A stretch of 64,000 bases of DNA from Microvirga splendida (GTDB lineage: Bacteria > Pseudomonadota > Alphaproteobacteria > Rhizobiales > Beijerinckiaceae), in NCBI RefSeq assembly GCF_016427565.1, contig NZ_JAELXT010000017.1, positions 39,614-103,613 of the forward strand. The letters run 5' to 3'. Both the position numbers and the translations under genes were made by a program. Below are positions 20,483 to 29,530 of the stretch, in pieces. Position 1 is the stretch's first letter; the number at the start of each line of letters is the position of its first letter. The notes beneath the pieces were generated by a model that was not told where the DNA came from, searched no databases, and saw only the letters and a program-made list of their open reading frames with translations.

Positions 20483-21706
20483 ATGACGGCAGGGGAACAC
20501 AGCAAATCTTCCGAGACTGATACGTCTCCTTTGAACGGTTTCGGTTGCCGCAATGGACAACCCAGCCTCGTGTTCGGTCAGAGACCTGATGGGTCGATCG
20601 CCCATATCTCCGAGGTTCCCCGCGGAAAGGAATGCGGATGCGTCTGCCCGGGGTGCGGAAGCCCGCTCGTGGCTAGGCAGGGGCAAGTGCTTGATCACCA
20701 TTTCGGGCATCTCGCAACCTCGGATGGCAGGCCTTGCAGGACTGGGCCCGAGACGGCGCTTCACATGTTCGCCAAGGAGCTCCTTGCCCGTGAACTGAGG
20801 CTGACCCTCCCACCCGTGCACTTCGATGACGGGGTCGAGACGTGGTCGAAGTTCCCCGGCGGCAATTACACATTCGATAGCGCGATCCTCGAGAATAAGC
20901 TGGGAGACATCATCCCGGACGTCGTCGTGACAAGGGAAGGGCTGGATCTCATCGTAGAGTTCGTCGTCACCCACGAGTGCGGACCCGATAAGATCGCCAA
21001 AATTCAGGAACTGGACGTAGCGGGCGTCGAAATCTACCTCGCGGACCTATCGGCGGGTGCCTCAAAGGAGGAAGTCGAGAAAGGCATTCTCGATACCTGC
21101 CAGAGGAAATGGCTCCATAATCCTCTCGTCAGAGAGGGTGAGGCTGCCCTAGATACCCTCCGCATCGAGCAAGACAGGGAAATGCTCGAACCTGCCTCCT
21201 CCCTCAGGCAGGTGTACTTGCAGGGGGCGGCAGAGCTGAAGTCGCTGACCGCTCGCAGTCCGGAATATCGGAAAGCGATCAGTTTGGGGCTACGTGGCTA
21301 CGTGGGAATACGTGTCGCCGGCCTGGGATGCTTTACGGTCTTGCCTGACGACTGGCAGGCCACCTACCTTCTGGCCATGGCGCCCAAGCCAAACGAACGG
21401 GGAGCGAGCCTCACCATCCAGGACATCCTGCGCGACATGATTCAGCGTGGATGGATCAGGCCGGAGTTCCGGTGGCTCAATCCAGACCTCGTCAGCCCAG
21501 ACCTCGTCAACGCGATCAAGGTAGGACTGCCCGAGTTCGCGGCGCCTTTCGACGCGGTCAGCGCCTGGCTTCAAGAATTGCATAGTCACGATTGGCTCAC
21601 ATCCTCCATGTCGGACGATGAATGGTCGACGGAAGATGCATGGTCGATGACCGATCATGGCAACCGCGTCATCCTGAGAGCCTTATCGCAGAAGGGAACT
21701 GCCTAA
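20483..21706 (+). CDS. CoiA-like protein with zinc finger and nuclease-like core
   Basis: A 407-residue protein from the ATG at 20483; the frame also offers a start at 20288, but the first 65 residues of that version are not family-like. A Cys-rich site (CGCVCPGCGSPL) followed by DHHFGHLA and PETALHMFAKELL is the CoiA-family N-terminal pattern. It is followed by a PD-(D/E)xK-like core (GDIIPDVVV...LIVEFVVTHE). CoiA helps natural transformation in Gram-positives; in alphaproteobacteria such solitary homologues are of unknown role. No competence genes lie nearby. Confidence 0.7.
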   Translation: MTAGEHSKSSETDTSPLNGFGCRNGQPSLVFGQRPDGSIAHISEVPRGKECGCVCPGCGSPLVARQGQVLDHHFGHLATSDGRPCRTGPETALHMFAKELLARELRLTLPPVHFDDGVETWSKFPGGNYTFDSAILENKLGDIIPDVVVTREGLDLIVEFVVTHECGPDKIAKIQELDVAGVEIYLADLSAGASKEEVEKGILDTCQRKWLHNPLVREGEAALDTLRIEQDREMLEPASSLRQVYLQGAAELKSLTARSPEYRKAISLGLRGYVGIRVAGLGCFTVLPDDWQATYLLAMAPKPNERGASLTIQDILRDMIQRGWIRPEFRWLNPDLVSPDLVNAIKVGLPEFAAPFDAVSAWLQELHSHDWLTSSMSDDEWSTEDAWSMTDHGNRVILRALSQKGTA

Positions 21707-21756
21707 GCTGCGGACCGAGGAGAACAGGAAGGTGGCAACCGAGACCTTCGATTTGG

Positions 21757-21975
21757 ATGCCTTATCAGCGGAACTTGGAGCAGGGCAGGGCGCGCTTCTT
21801 TAGCCTAATGATCGAGCGTGACCTGTTCGGCAAAATCCGGCTGGTCCGTCACTGGGGCTACGTTGGCTCCAAAGGTGAGGAGAAGGTTGAGATCTTCCCG
21901 GATGAAGCCGAAGCCGCTCAGGCTTTGGAGGCTTGGGCCGCAGCCCATCGGCAGAAGGGTTATACAGACCTTTGA
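21757..21975 (+). CDS. WGR-domain protein
   Basis: A 72-residue protein from the ATG at 21757 consisting almost wholly of a WGR domain: ARFFSLMIERDLFGKIRLV, then the signature HWGYVGSKG and a C-terminal helix (EAAQALEAWAAAHRQKGY). WGR domains bind nucleic acid, and short versions like this occur widely on rhizobial plasmids. Earlier in-frame codons give an unlikely N-terminus that reuses the end of the preceding gene. No clear ribosome site is visible. Confidence 0.75.
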   Translation: MPYQRNLEQGRARFFSLMIERDLFGKIRLVRHWGYVGSKGEEKVEIFPDEAEAAQALEAWAAAHRQKGYTDL

Positions 21976-22127
21976 TGCCGTGATGGTCGGTTCCCGGTTG
22001 AAATCTCTGCCTCTTGCCGAGAGCGGGCCTGTCCTCCTATATGCAGGCGCAAGAGAGGACGACCTCCCCCAGACGCTGGGTTAATCGTTCGGGACGACCC
22101 GAGCTTTGACCCGCTTGGGGGAATAAC

Positions 22128-22562
22128 ATGCGAACCGCACGCGACCGCATTCGTCACGCGATCAGCTTTGAAATCATCGGCTTGGCTCTTATCACGCCAC
22201 TTGGTGCCTGGGCGTTTCACGTGCCTATGCACGACATCGGGGTGCTGGGGGTTGTCGGCGCCACGATCGCAACACTGTGGAACTACATCTACAATTTTGG
22301 CTTTGATAACATCATGCAGCGGTTGACGGGAAGTACTAGGAAAACCACGCTGATCCGCATACTACATGCAGTCATGTTCGAGGTCGGGCTTCTATTTGTC
22401 CTGCTGCCGCTCTTCGCATGGTATCTCAGCGTCAGTCTCTGGCAGGCATTCCTGATGGACGTGTCTTTTGCTCTTTTCTACATGGGCTATGCGTTCGTTT
22501 TCAATTGGGCGTATGACCGCCTGTTCCCGTTGCCCGAATGGCAAGAACTGGAAGCTGCATGA
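22128..22562 (+). CDS. PACE-family (AceI-like) efflux transporter
   Basis: A 144-residue inner-membrane protein made of two bacterial-transmembrane-pair repeats, giving four helices: RIRHAISFEIIGLALITP opens the first and RILHAVMFEVGLLFVLLP the second, and both end with NYxYNxxFD-like motifs (WNYIYNFGFDN and FNWAYDRLF). The acidic residue in each SFE/MFE motif is the proton-coupling site known from AceI. PACE pumps export chlorhexidine and polyamine-like cations. GGGGGA precedes the ATG. Confidence 0.92.
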   Translation: MRTARDRIRHAISFEIIGLALITPLGAWAFHVPMHDIGVLGVVGATIATLWNYIYNFGFDNIMQRLTGSTRKTTLIRILHAVMFEVGLLFVLLPLFAWYLSVSLWQAFLMDVSFALFYMGYAFVFNWAYDRLFPLPEWQELEAA

Positions 22563-22636
22563 CGGTTATGCACGGGGGCGGCGGTCTCGGTCGCCTGTCG
22601 CTGCCATAGAAATCCTCCGTCTCACCCTCCAGCTAT

Positions 22637-23602
22637 TCAGGCGGCTGTCGTGCGCTCGCCCTCTTCATCTTCATTCAGCGGGTGGAGGTCGCGGACCATC
22701 TGGTGCAGGCGGGAGGTGTCGAGATGCGTATAGATCTGGGTGGTCTCAATGCCGGCATGGCCGAGCAGCTCCTGCAGGACCCGCAGGTCGGTGCCGCCCG
22801 AGTGCATGTGGGTGGCAAAGGCATGCCGCAACACGTGCGGCGACACCCGCTCTGGGATCGCCAGCCCTGCGGCCACAGCCGCTTCCTTGATCTCAAGCAG
22901 AGCCGCCTGTCGCGTCAAAGCCTTGGTGCCGTTGCGCACGGAGTGGAACAGCCACTGGGTTGGCTTGCCCCCCGAATACGCGCTGGCCAGCTTCTGCCAC
23001 TGGGCGATGGCTGCAATGGCCCGCTCATGCAGGGGCACGAGCCGCTGCTTGTCGCCCTTGCCACGCACGAGCAACATGCGGGTGCCGGGAGGAGCGGCAT
23101 CGGAGGGTAGCGACAAAGCCTCACTGATGCGCATGCCTGAGGCATAGAGCGTCTCGAACAGCGCAGCACGGCGGGCATAGCCGGCTTGGCGGTAGAGACC
23201 CACCGAGGGATCGGCCGCCAGCCTGTGGGCGGTCTCCAGGAGCGCTTCTGTCTCGGCAATCGACAGGACGAAGGGCAGCTTCCGAGGCCGCTTCATGGCA
23301 GGCATGGTAGACGTGGGATCGTGGGAGCCGAGCTCCTCACTGATCAGGAAGCGATGCAGGTTACGGACAACCGTGATGCGGCGGGCGATGGTGGATCCGG
23401 CGTAGCCGCGTTGATCGAGACCGGCGATGTAGTCCCGGACGTGCTCAAGCCCAACATCGTCCAACCCGAGGCTTTTCTCGCTCAACCAAGTGAGATAGCA
23501 ATTGAGATCGTCGGTGTAGGTGTCGATGGTACCGGCTGCGGCACCCAGCTCCGTGGCGAGTGCATCGAGCCACAGCTGGGCCAGGCGCTGATTGGTCCGC
23601 AT
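22637..23602 (-). CDS. XerC/D-type tyrosine recombinase
   Basis: A 321-residue integrase. The N-terminal SAM-like core-binding domain (about 5-90) precedes the catalytic domain with Arg158 (SGMRISEA), HVLRH at 256-260, His282 (GHAG) and nucleophile Tyr291 (QIYTH). All catalytic residues are present. Being outside a mobile element, it may resolve plasmid multimers or have integrated this accessory block; no core site was identified nearby. Confidence 0.92.
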   Translation of the reverse strand: MRTNQRLAQLWLDALATELGAAAGTIDTYTDDLNCYLTWLSEKSLGLDDVGLEHVRDYIAGLDQRGYAGSTIARRITVVRNLHRFLISEELGSHDPTSTMPAMKRPRKLPFVLSIAETEALLETAHRLAADPSVGLYRQAGYARRAALFETLYASGMRISEALSLPSDAAPPGTRMLLVRGKGDKQRLVPLHERAIAAIAQWQKLASAYSGGKPTQWLFHSVRNGTKALTRQAALLEIKEAAVAAGLAIPERVSPHVLRHAFATHMHSGGTDLRVLQELLGHAGIETTQIYTHLDTSRLHQMVRDLHPLNEDEEGERTTAA

Positions 23603-23704
23603 GAGATCCTCCAGTGAGAGGACCCTGCCACGACACTGGTTACCGAGTTCTTGTCAAAACCAATGTTATGCGAATTTTATATCGTTGCTGGGCGGATTCT
23701 ATCC

Positions 23705-24821
23705 TGAAGTGCGAATTCCGTTACAAACAAAGGATTTGCACTCGGAGGCTGAATGACCCTGCCCTACACCCATCTGAGCCTGACCGAACGGCGCGAGATC
23801 GCCCGCATGCACGCGAGCAAGGTCCCGATCCCGGTGATCGCCGACCGCCTGCAGCGGCATCGGTCGACCATCTACCGCGAGATCAAGCGGAACTGGGTTC
23901 ACGACCAGGAGCCGCTCTACCGTGGCTACTATCATGTGGCGGCCGACATGCAGGCCCGGGCCCGGCGTCAGCGTCTGTGCAAGCTCGCGCGCAAGCCGGT
24001 GCTCGCGGTTTATGTCATGGACCGCCTCAAGGCTGGATGGTCGCCAGAGCAGATCGCTGGCCGCCTGCGGGCATCCGATGCTCCTGAACGGCTGTCGCAT
24101 GAGACGATCTACTGGTTCGTCTACAGTTCCCAGGGGCACCGGCTCGGACTGTACCAGGATCTGCCGCTGGCGCGGCGCCGGCGGCGAGCGCGCTACCAGC
24201 GCAAACCCCGAGGTCTCGTTATTCCGGCGGGCAATACCATCGAGCAGCGCCCGGCGGAGATCGCCGTCCGTACCAGCTTTGGCCACTGGGAAGGCGATCT
24301 GATGATGTTCCGCAAGGAACTGGGCAAGCACAATCTCACCTCGCTTGTCGAGCGCCAAAGCCGTTACACGATCCTGACCCGCAACCGAGATCGCAACTCA
24401 ACTGGGGTCATGACCGGCATGATCGAGAAGCTGAAAGTTCTGCCGGAGACAGCGCGTGTGTCGATCACGTTCGACCGCGGGACGGAATTTGCCTCTTACC
24501 CGTTGCTCAAGCAGAGGCTCGGCATGGACAGCTACTTCTGCAAGCCGCAAGCCCCCTGGCAGAAAGGCTCGGTGGAGAACACCAATGGCCGGGTTCGGCG
24601 CTTCCTGTCACGGGACGCGGACATTGCTGCTTTGCCTGAGGAGGCCCTGCTTGAGATCTGTGATCGGCTCAACGGGACGCCGTGCAAGTGCCTGGGCTAT
24701 CGCACACCCAAAGAGGTCCTGATGAGTTCTCTGGATCCGGGGCTGTGCAACCCTGATCAACTCCGCCCCGGCCGTCCCTGACCGACTGGCGACCAATAAA
24801 CCCGCGAACCGTCGCACTTCG
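23705..24821 (+). mobile_element. IS30-family insertion sequence
   Basis: A single transposase gene is bounded by a short inverted repeat: TGAAGTGCGA at 23705-23714 and TCGCACTTCG at 24812-24821. Outside this core the ends match poorly, so exact borders and any target duplication are uncertain. Confidence 0.7.
23753..24781 (+). CDS. IS30-family transposase
   Basis: A 342-residue DDE transposase. The N-terminal IS30 helix-turn-helix (LTERREIARMHASKVPIP...HRSTIYREIKRN) is followed by the integrase core with Asp in WEGDLMMF, Asp in TFDRGTEF and Glu in KGSVENTNGRVRRF, the usual IS30 triad. GGAGG lies just before the ATG. The gene looks intact. Confidence 0.96.
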   Translation: MTLPYTHLSLTERREIARMHASKVPIPVIADRLQRHRSTIYREIKRNWVHDQEPLYRGYYHVAADMQARARRQRLCKLARKPVLAVYVMDRLKAGWSPEQIAGRLRASDAPERLSHETIYWFVYSSQGHRLGLYQDLPLARRRRRARYQRKPRGLVIPAGNTIEQRPAEIAVRTSFGHWEGDLMMFRKELGKHNLTSLVERQSRYTILTRNRDRNSTGVMTGMIEKLKVLPETARVSITFDRGTEFASYPLLKQRLGMDSYFCKPQAPWQKGSVENTNGRVRRFLSRDADIAALPEEALLEICDRLNGTPCKCLGYRTPKEVLMSSLDPGLCNPDQLRPGRP

Positions 24822-25172
24822 GCTTGATTCCACACTGCATATGCAAGACTCTGCAGCTTGAAGGCATTGTATCTAATGGTGCTCACCTCCCCGACCCGTC
24901 AATGCTGGCTTATTTAAGCCTGCTTGCTCATGGCAACGGTCGCATTGGGCTGATGTTACCCCGCATTACATGTGCGAAGGCGGCGATATGCTCCGCTGAG
25001 CATAGCGAATCCCGTGATCGTATGGGATCTGGAACCGGTTCTTACTTTCTGGCCGCTTAGAGCAGCTGGCATGGATCGCTAAAATTTTCCCCAACCTATT
25101 CATAAAATTAGATAGATAGCATTAAATACGTGAAATCATACGACATTAAAAACTTGTAATAATCCAGCATCC
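24822..25172. other. AT-rich intergenic region before fic
   Basis: About 350 bp with no gene. The right half (from about 25080) is markedly AT-richer than the surroundings, a sign of foreign origin, and holds the first copy of the CATACGACAT repeat described under the fic promoter. Confidence 0.45.
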
Positions 25173-25230
25173 TTGACTTGTGATTGCACTGCATCATATA
25201 CTTGATACCATACGACATAAAAAACTCGAA
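25137..25230 (+). promoter_or_regulatory. fic promoter with paired operator-like repeats
   Basis: TTGACT (25173-25178), 17 bp, ATATAC (25196-25201) form a plausible promoter ending about 38 bp before the fic ATG. CATACGACATTAAAAACTTG (25137-25156) upstream and CATACGACATAAAAAACTCG (25209-25228) at the expected start point agree at 18 of 20 positions. One copy would block transcript start, fitting a repressor. Confidence 0.5.
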
Positions 25231-25238
25231 ACCTCCCC

Positions 25239-26777
25239 ATGGCTACACCGAATGAAAAACTTGCCAATTCCCTGAGCGCTCTGAAAGAGCTTCAGGACGG
25301 CGGGCGACGCATATTCAAATCCAGCGAGATCAGCCGCGTCCACCGGGAGCGCCTCATGCAGCAGGGATTTCTGCGTGAGGTTATCAAGGGCTGGCTCATG
25401 TCGACCGGACCGCAGGCGCAGGAAGGCGACACCACGCCCTGGTACGCCTCGTTCTGGGAGTTCTGCGCGCGCTATTGCAGCGACCGGTTCGGTACGGCGT
25501 GGCATCTGTCGCCGGAGCAGTCGCTGCTGCTCCATGCCGAGGCGACGGCCATCCCTGCGCAGGTGATTGTCAACAGCCCCAAAGGCACCAACAACAAGCT
25601 GAACATGCTGTTCGGCACATCACTCTACGACCTCAAGGTCAAAGAGATGCCGCCGGCAGACGACCTTGCCGAGAAAAACAGCCTGCGCCTCTACAACATT
25701 GATGCCGCGCTCCTACGGGTGTCCGAGCCGTTTTTCCAGCGCTCGCCTGTCGAAGCGCTGGTGGTGCTCGGCGCGGTGCGCGATGTCTCGGGCGTTCTCG
25801 GGCGGCTGCTCGACGGCGGCCATTCCGCCGTAGCGGGCCGTATTGCCGGCGCGTTCCGCCGCATCGGCCGCGATGGCTTTGCCGATGACATCGTCAAAAC
25901 AATGAAAAGCGCGGGCTATGACGTGCGCGAAAGCGATCCGTTCTTGCAGGAGCAGCACGTCCGAGCCGTCGCGACGGGGGGCCCGCCGATCGTCGCCCGT
26001 CTGAACGCCATATGGGAGAGCCAGCGCCAGCTCGTCCTTGATGCGTTCCCGCAGGCTCCGGGGCTGCCGGACGACAAAGACCGCTACATGAAGTTCGTCG
26101 ACGATATCTACCGGAGCGACGCCTACCACTCGCTGTCGATCGAGGGCTACAGCGTGACGCCCGAACTGATCGACCGTGTCCGACAGGGCGACTGGAACCC
26201 GCAAGCCGACGAGCAGGACCGGCAGAACCGCGACGCGCTCGCCGCGCGCGGCTACTGGCAGGCGTTCCAAAGCGTGAAGAAATCCGTCAGCGCCATCCTG
26301 GGCGGCGCGCCCGCCGGCGCGCTCGTGCACAACCAGCACCGCGACTGGTATCGTGAACTCTTCGGGCCTTCCGTCGCCGCCGGCATCCTGAGGGCCAGCG
26401 CGCTGGCCGGCTATCGCAGCCACCCGGTCTTTTTGCGCGGCTCATGGCATGTGCCGCCGCGCTCCGAAACAGTTGCCGACGGCATGAACGCGCTCTTCGA
26501 ACTGCTGGAGAAGGAGACGGAGCCTGCCGTGCGCGCGGTGCTCGGCCACTGGCTCGTCGGCTACGTGCATCCCTATCCCGACGGAAACGGCCGCATGGCC
26601 CGCTTCCTCATGAACGCCATGCTGGCTTCTGGCGGCTATCCATGGACGGTCGTGCGCGTGGAGGACAGGACCCGGTATCTCGCACGCCTTGAAACAGCAA
26701 GCGTCGAAATGAATGTCGGGCCGTTCGCGGTGTTCCTTGCCGAGCGCCTGAGGTGGTCGGCCGAACAGGTGGGCTGA
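25239..26777 (+). CDS. Fic-domain protein with N-terminal regulator-like region
   Basis: A 512-residue protein. The C-terminal Fic domain carries the intact catalytic motif HPYPDGNGR (444-452), so AMP or another nucleotide-phosphate transfer to a hydroxyl is expected. The inhibitory helix motif SLSIEG (298-303, S-xxx-E-G) precedes it in the same chain, which classes it as self-inhibited. Residues 1-110 resemble the winged-helix start of AbiEi-like regulators (IFKSSEISRVHRERLMQQGFL). There is no Shine-Dalgarno in front of the ATG. It faces the leftward defence-like operon and ends 82 bp from its last gene. Confidence 0.9.
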   Translation: MATPNEKLANSLSALKELQDGGRRIFKSSEISRVHRERLMQQGFLREVIKGWLMSTGPQAQEGDTTPWYASFWEFCARYCSDRFGTAWHLSPEQSLLLHAEATAIPAQVIVNSPKGTNNKLNMLFGTSLYDLKVKEMPPADDLAEKNSLRLYNIDAALLRVSEPFFQRSPVEALVVLGAVRDVSGVLGRLLDGGHSAVAGRIAGAFRRIGRDGFADDIVKTMKSAGYDVRESDPFLQEQHVRAVATGGPPIVARLNAIWESQRQLVLDAFPQAPGLPDDKDRYMKFVDDIYRSDAYHSLSIEGYSVTPELIDRVRQGDWNPQADEQDRQNRDALAARGYWQAFQSVKKSVSAILGGAPAGALVHNQHRDWYRELFGPSVAAGILRASALAGYRSHPVFLRGSWHVPPRSETVADGMNALFELLEKETEPAVRAVLGHWLVGYVHPYPDGNGRMARFLMNAMLASGGYPWTVVRVEDRTRYLARLETASVEMNVGPFAVFLAERLRWSAEQVG

Positions 26778-26859
26778 CCGTTACCGTTCGCAACGCCGCG
26801 CTGCGAGGTGGCGGGCATCCCAAGCTCGCTCGCCCTCGTATTGCGACGGCGATCGTACC

Positions 26860-27702
26860 TCATTGGGCACGCCTCATGCGGTCGTGTTCGGCCATCAGAA
26901 AAGTCACGTAACTGCGGATCAGATTGCAGTAGAGGCGCCCCACGTCAGCATCGATCGTGATGCCGCTCTTGAGATCGGCACCGTGCCGGACACCGCCGCC
27001 AGTCGGCGAAGAAAGATAGCCGTGCAAAGTGGTGAGCCAGCCCAGAACCTGCTCGATGGTCTGGCCCTTCTTGTGCGTCCTCAGCTCCTGCACGATCTTG
27101 TTGAAATACTTCCCTTCTATCGTCGTCTCGCCTGCGCTGAGGCCCTTGAACGCTGTAGCTACCGATTCCATCAGCCACAGGATTTCCTGGACGGCTTGCC
27201 GCGGATGACCCTCGGCGAGCAGTTTCTCGGACTGCTGTAAGGATTGTTGCACGATATCCTGCGCCTGCTCGTCGAGCGACCGATAGCGTTCGGGCACTGC
27301 GATCGGCTGATGGAGGCCCACGGTGACAAGCGCCGGCGGCCTGATCTCGTAACCAACACTATGCTCGACAAGAATCCGGTTCATGCGGCCTACGTCAGGA
27401 ACGGCAAGACCGTCATCGTTGCGCAACGCTTCGCAGCCCTCGTAAAAGGCCTCAATGAAGAGAGGCGCATTGTCCGCGGCCTGCCCCATCATGTTGCTGA
27501 GGTCAGACTCTGCCCAGCTCTCCGAAGAGCTTCGGCTGGACGTAGCGCCTAACGCCCCAGCGTAATAGCTCTTGAAGTGCTCAAGGATCGTCCATCGGTC
27601 ACCCTGCGCCGCGATCTTCCCGATCAATGTGTCGAATGCCCAGATTGCCTCGCGGGGCATCGCGCCCGGGGAGTCGAACCGCCACCTACTGTCCAGCTTC
27701 AT
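26860..27702 (-). CDS. Unknown 280-aa protein at end of defence-like operon
   Basis: A mostly helical 280-residue cytoplasmic protein. The C-terminal part (TTLHGYLSSPTGGGVRHGADL...CNLIRSYVTFLMAEH) vaguely recalls the abortive-infection C-terminal (Abi_C) family with its RHG element, but I cannot claim membership. A GAGGG at a suitable distance supports the ATG at 27702. It lies 60 bp after the PIN gene and is co-directional with it. Confidence 0.7.
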   Translation of the reverse strand: MKLDSRWRFDSPGAMPREAIWAFDTLIGKIAAQGDRWTILEHFKSYYAGALGATSSRSSSESWAESDLSNMMGQAADNAPLFIEAFYEGCEALRNDDGLAVPDVGRMNRILVEHSVGYEIRPPALVTVGLHQPIAVPERYRSLDEQAQDIVQQSLQQSEKLLAEGHPRQAVQEILWLMESVATAFKGLSAGETTIEGKYFNKIVQELRTHKKGQTIEQVLGWLTTLHGYLSSPTGGGVRHGADLKSGITIDADVGRLYCNLIRSYVTFLMAEHDRMRRAQ

Positions 27703-27762
27703 GAAACGTGCCCTCTGCTGTGATTACACTGCACGGGCAGGAGCGTGCTGAGCGCTGTCATA

Positions 27763-28374
27763 CTATGCGATCCTCCGGACGGACTTGGGCAAACTCACGC
27801 ATTCTGATGCACGCGCAGGGCCGATCAGCTGTGAGAGCTCCTCGACAAACTCCGGCGGTACGCGCATCCGGCCGATCTTCAGGGCCCCGACGACGGCGTC
27901 GATGTGATCAGCGCCAAGGGCCGCGCCCACGGCCTCATGCATCAAAATCTCCGCGGTGCAGCGAATCGGAAGGCTTGCATACGTCGCGGCGCAGAGGCTC
28001 CGCGCCTTGCGCTCATCGAGCAGCGCCACGCCGCCCAACTCAATGGCACAAGCGATGGTGGCCGCCTCGCCGTCGTCCAGCGTCACGCGGGCGGATCCAT
28101 CGATCAGCGCTTCGTATATCGGTGCGCCCGCAGCCCCGATCTCCACGCGGCTGACGGCACCTGCATCGATTAGTTCGCGAAGCTGCCGGCCGTCGTCGTG
28201 GCCTCTAAGTGCCCCGTTCTCAAGTTCAATGACGGTGTTTCCGGACACAGCCACGCGGCAGGGGAGCGCCCTAATGATCTCGGCAGCGCGGCCGGAGGCA
28301 TTGAGATTAATCACAATGCTCGCATCAGCAACGAGAACGGCGTCCGGACTAGCGAAGAATTTTGACGAGCTCAT
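27763..28374 (-). CDS. PIN-domain (DUF3368-like) nuclease
   Basis: A 203-residue protein with the PIN-fold acidic set: Asp17 (VADASIVINL), Glu50 (NTVIELENG), Asp100-Glu103 (LDDGEAATIA) and Asp120 (ALLDERKAR). The TLDDGE and LLDERKAR motifs match the DUF3368 group, usually ribonuclease toxins. The ATG at 28374 has GGGAGGA upstream and lies inside the 3' end of the XRE-ImmA gene (26-bp overlap); a start at 28401 is also possible. Pairing with an XRE-ImmA/IrrE protein is a known toxin-antitoxin-like arrangement. Confidence 0.82.
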   Translation of the reverse strand: MSSSKFFASPDAVLVADASIVINLNASGRAAEIIRALPCRVAVSGNTVIELENGALRGHDDGRQLRELIDAGAVSRVEIGAAGAPIYEALIDGSARVTLDDGEAATIACAIELGGVALLDERKARSLCAATYASLPIRCTAEILMHEAVGAALGADHIDAVVGALKIGRMRVPPEFVEELSQLIGPARASECVSLPKSVRRIA

Positions 28375-29530
28375 CAGCTTCGCTTTCCTCCCGCTCTGCA
28401 CCGTCCAGCACTTCCCTTATACCGTGACGGTCAAGGTGCAGAAGCCGTGCGAGCTGACCCTCGCTGTAGAGTTCCTTCTTCCAGGCTTCGCGCGCAAGAA
28501 GAGCAAGGCGCGGTGGCACAAGCCCCCTCGATGCGACTGAAATATCCGGCCGGGGCATATCACCCAGCACTTCGCGCACCTGCGCGTCCGTGATACCGCC
28601 GTTTCCCTGAAACCAGTCCCAGGTTCCTTCGCGGGCAAGCGTTAGCTCCTCAAGGCGTCGCACCATGGCTTCGCGCGACACGCCAAAGGTATGGGACAAG
28701 AGAATGACGTGCCGGCGAGTGAGGTGCGACTGCCCAGCAGTTATCTCGGCAAAGCGCTGGCGTACAGCGCGCGCAGGCGTGATGAAGTTGCGCTGGAATA
28801 TGTTGGCATAGCGCTCTTCACGGGACATGAAACGTTCGTCCTCGGTCAGAACTTCCGGCTGCCTGCGCGTCGAAACGACATGCGCCAGTTCATGCGCGCC
28901 CGTCTGTGCCAATCGCTCATAGGGGTGGTTTGCGTTCAGGAGGATGCAGGCGCCGACGGCCTCGTCATAGGAAAATAGCCCCGAGACCTTCCCCTGCAAG
29001 GGCCTCACATAGACACGAATGCCGAGCTGAAGGTCGAGAATAGAAACTATATCCGTGATTGGGCCGGGACCCAGTCCGAGCCAGTCCCGCAATTCCTGCG
29101 CATCCTGCTCGGCCTGCGTGCGCACCTCGCCCGGCAGTATGGGCCGCTCCGGCGGGTAATTGCGCGCGCGTGATACGCCCAGTGCGTTCTCGAGCTCGAC
29201 TTCGGCGCTTACAAGATCATTGAGGAGCCGGGTGGCGCGCTCGACATCATCATCATTGCTGTCGTCCAGTTTACGGAAGCGCGGAACCATATCCAGATGA
29301 ATCGCCTCGCGGCGCAGGATGGCGTTGGCAGACGTCCGGTATGACGTCGCGAGCTTTTGCAACTCGTCGATTTGGATACGGCGCTTACCCTGCTCGATAG
29401 CAACGATGGTGGTTCGCGCAGCTCCGATTACGTCCGCCGCCTGCTTCTGGGTAAGTCTTACTCCCTCGCGCGCCAGGCGCAGACGTTCACCTATCTCGCT
29501 GTCGGTCAGACGTTCGCTATTCCCAATCAT
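28349..29530 (-). CDS. XRE-family regulator fused to ImmA/IrrE metallopeptidase
   Basis: A 393-residue protein. An N-terminal XRE helix-turn-helix (about 10-65, RLTQKQAADVIGAARTTIVAIEQG) is followed by an ImmA/IrrE-type zinc peptidase with the HELAH motif at 213-217 and a downstream Glu. Such proteins sense damage or phage and cleave a repressor or antitoxin. The ATG at 29530 forms an ATGA overlap with the stop of the QueC-like gene; the longer frame to 29596 lies wholly inside that gene and is less likely. Confidence 0.9.
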   Translation of the reverse strand: MIGNSERLTDSEIGERLRLAREGVRLTQKQAADVIGAARTTIVAIEQGKRRIQIDELQKLATSYRTSANAILRREAIHLDMVPRFRKLDDSNDDDVERATRLLNDLVSAEVELENALGVSRARNYPPERPILPGEVRTQAEQDAQELRDWLGLGPGPITDIVSILDLQLGIRVYVRPLQGKVSGLFSYDEAVGACILLNANHPYERLAQTGAHELAHVVSTRRQPEVLTEDERFMSREERYANIFQRNFITPARAVRQRFAEITAGQSHLTRRHVILLSHTFGVSREAMVRRLEELTLAREGTWDWFQGNGGITDAQVREVLGDMPRPDISVASRGLVPPRLALLAREAWKKELYSEGQLARLLHLDRHGIREVLDGAEREESEADELVKILR

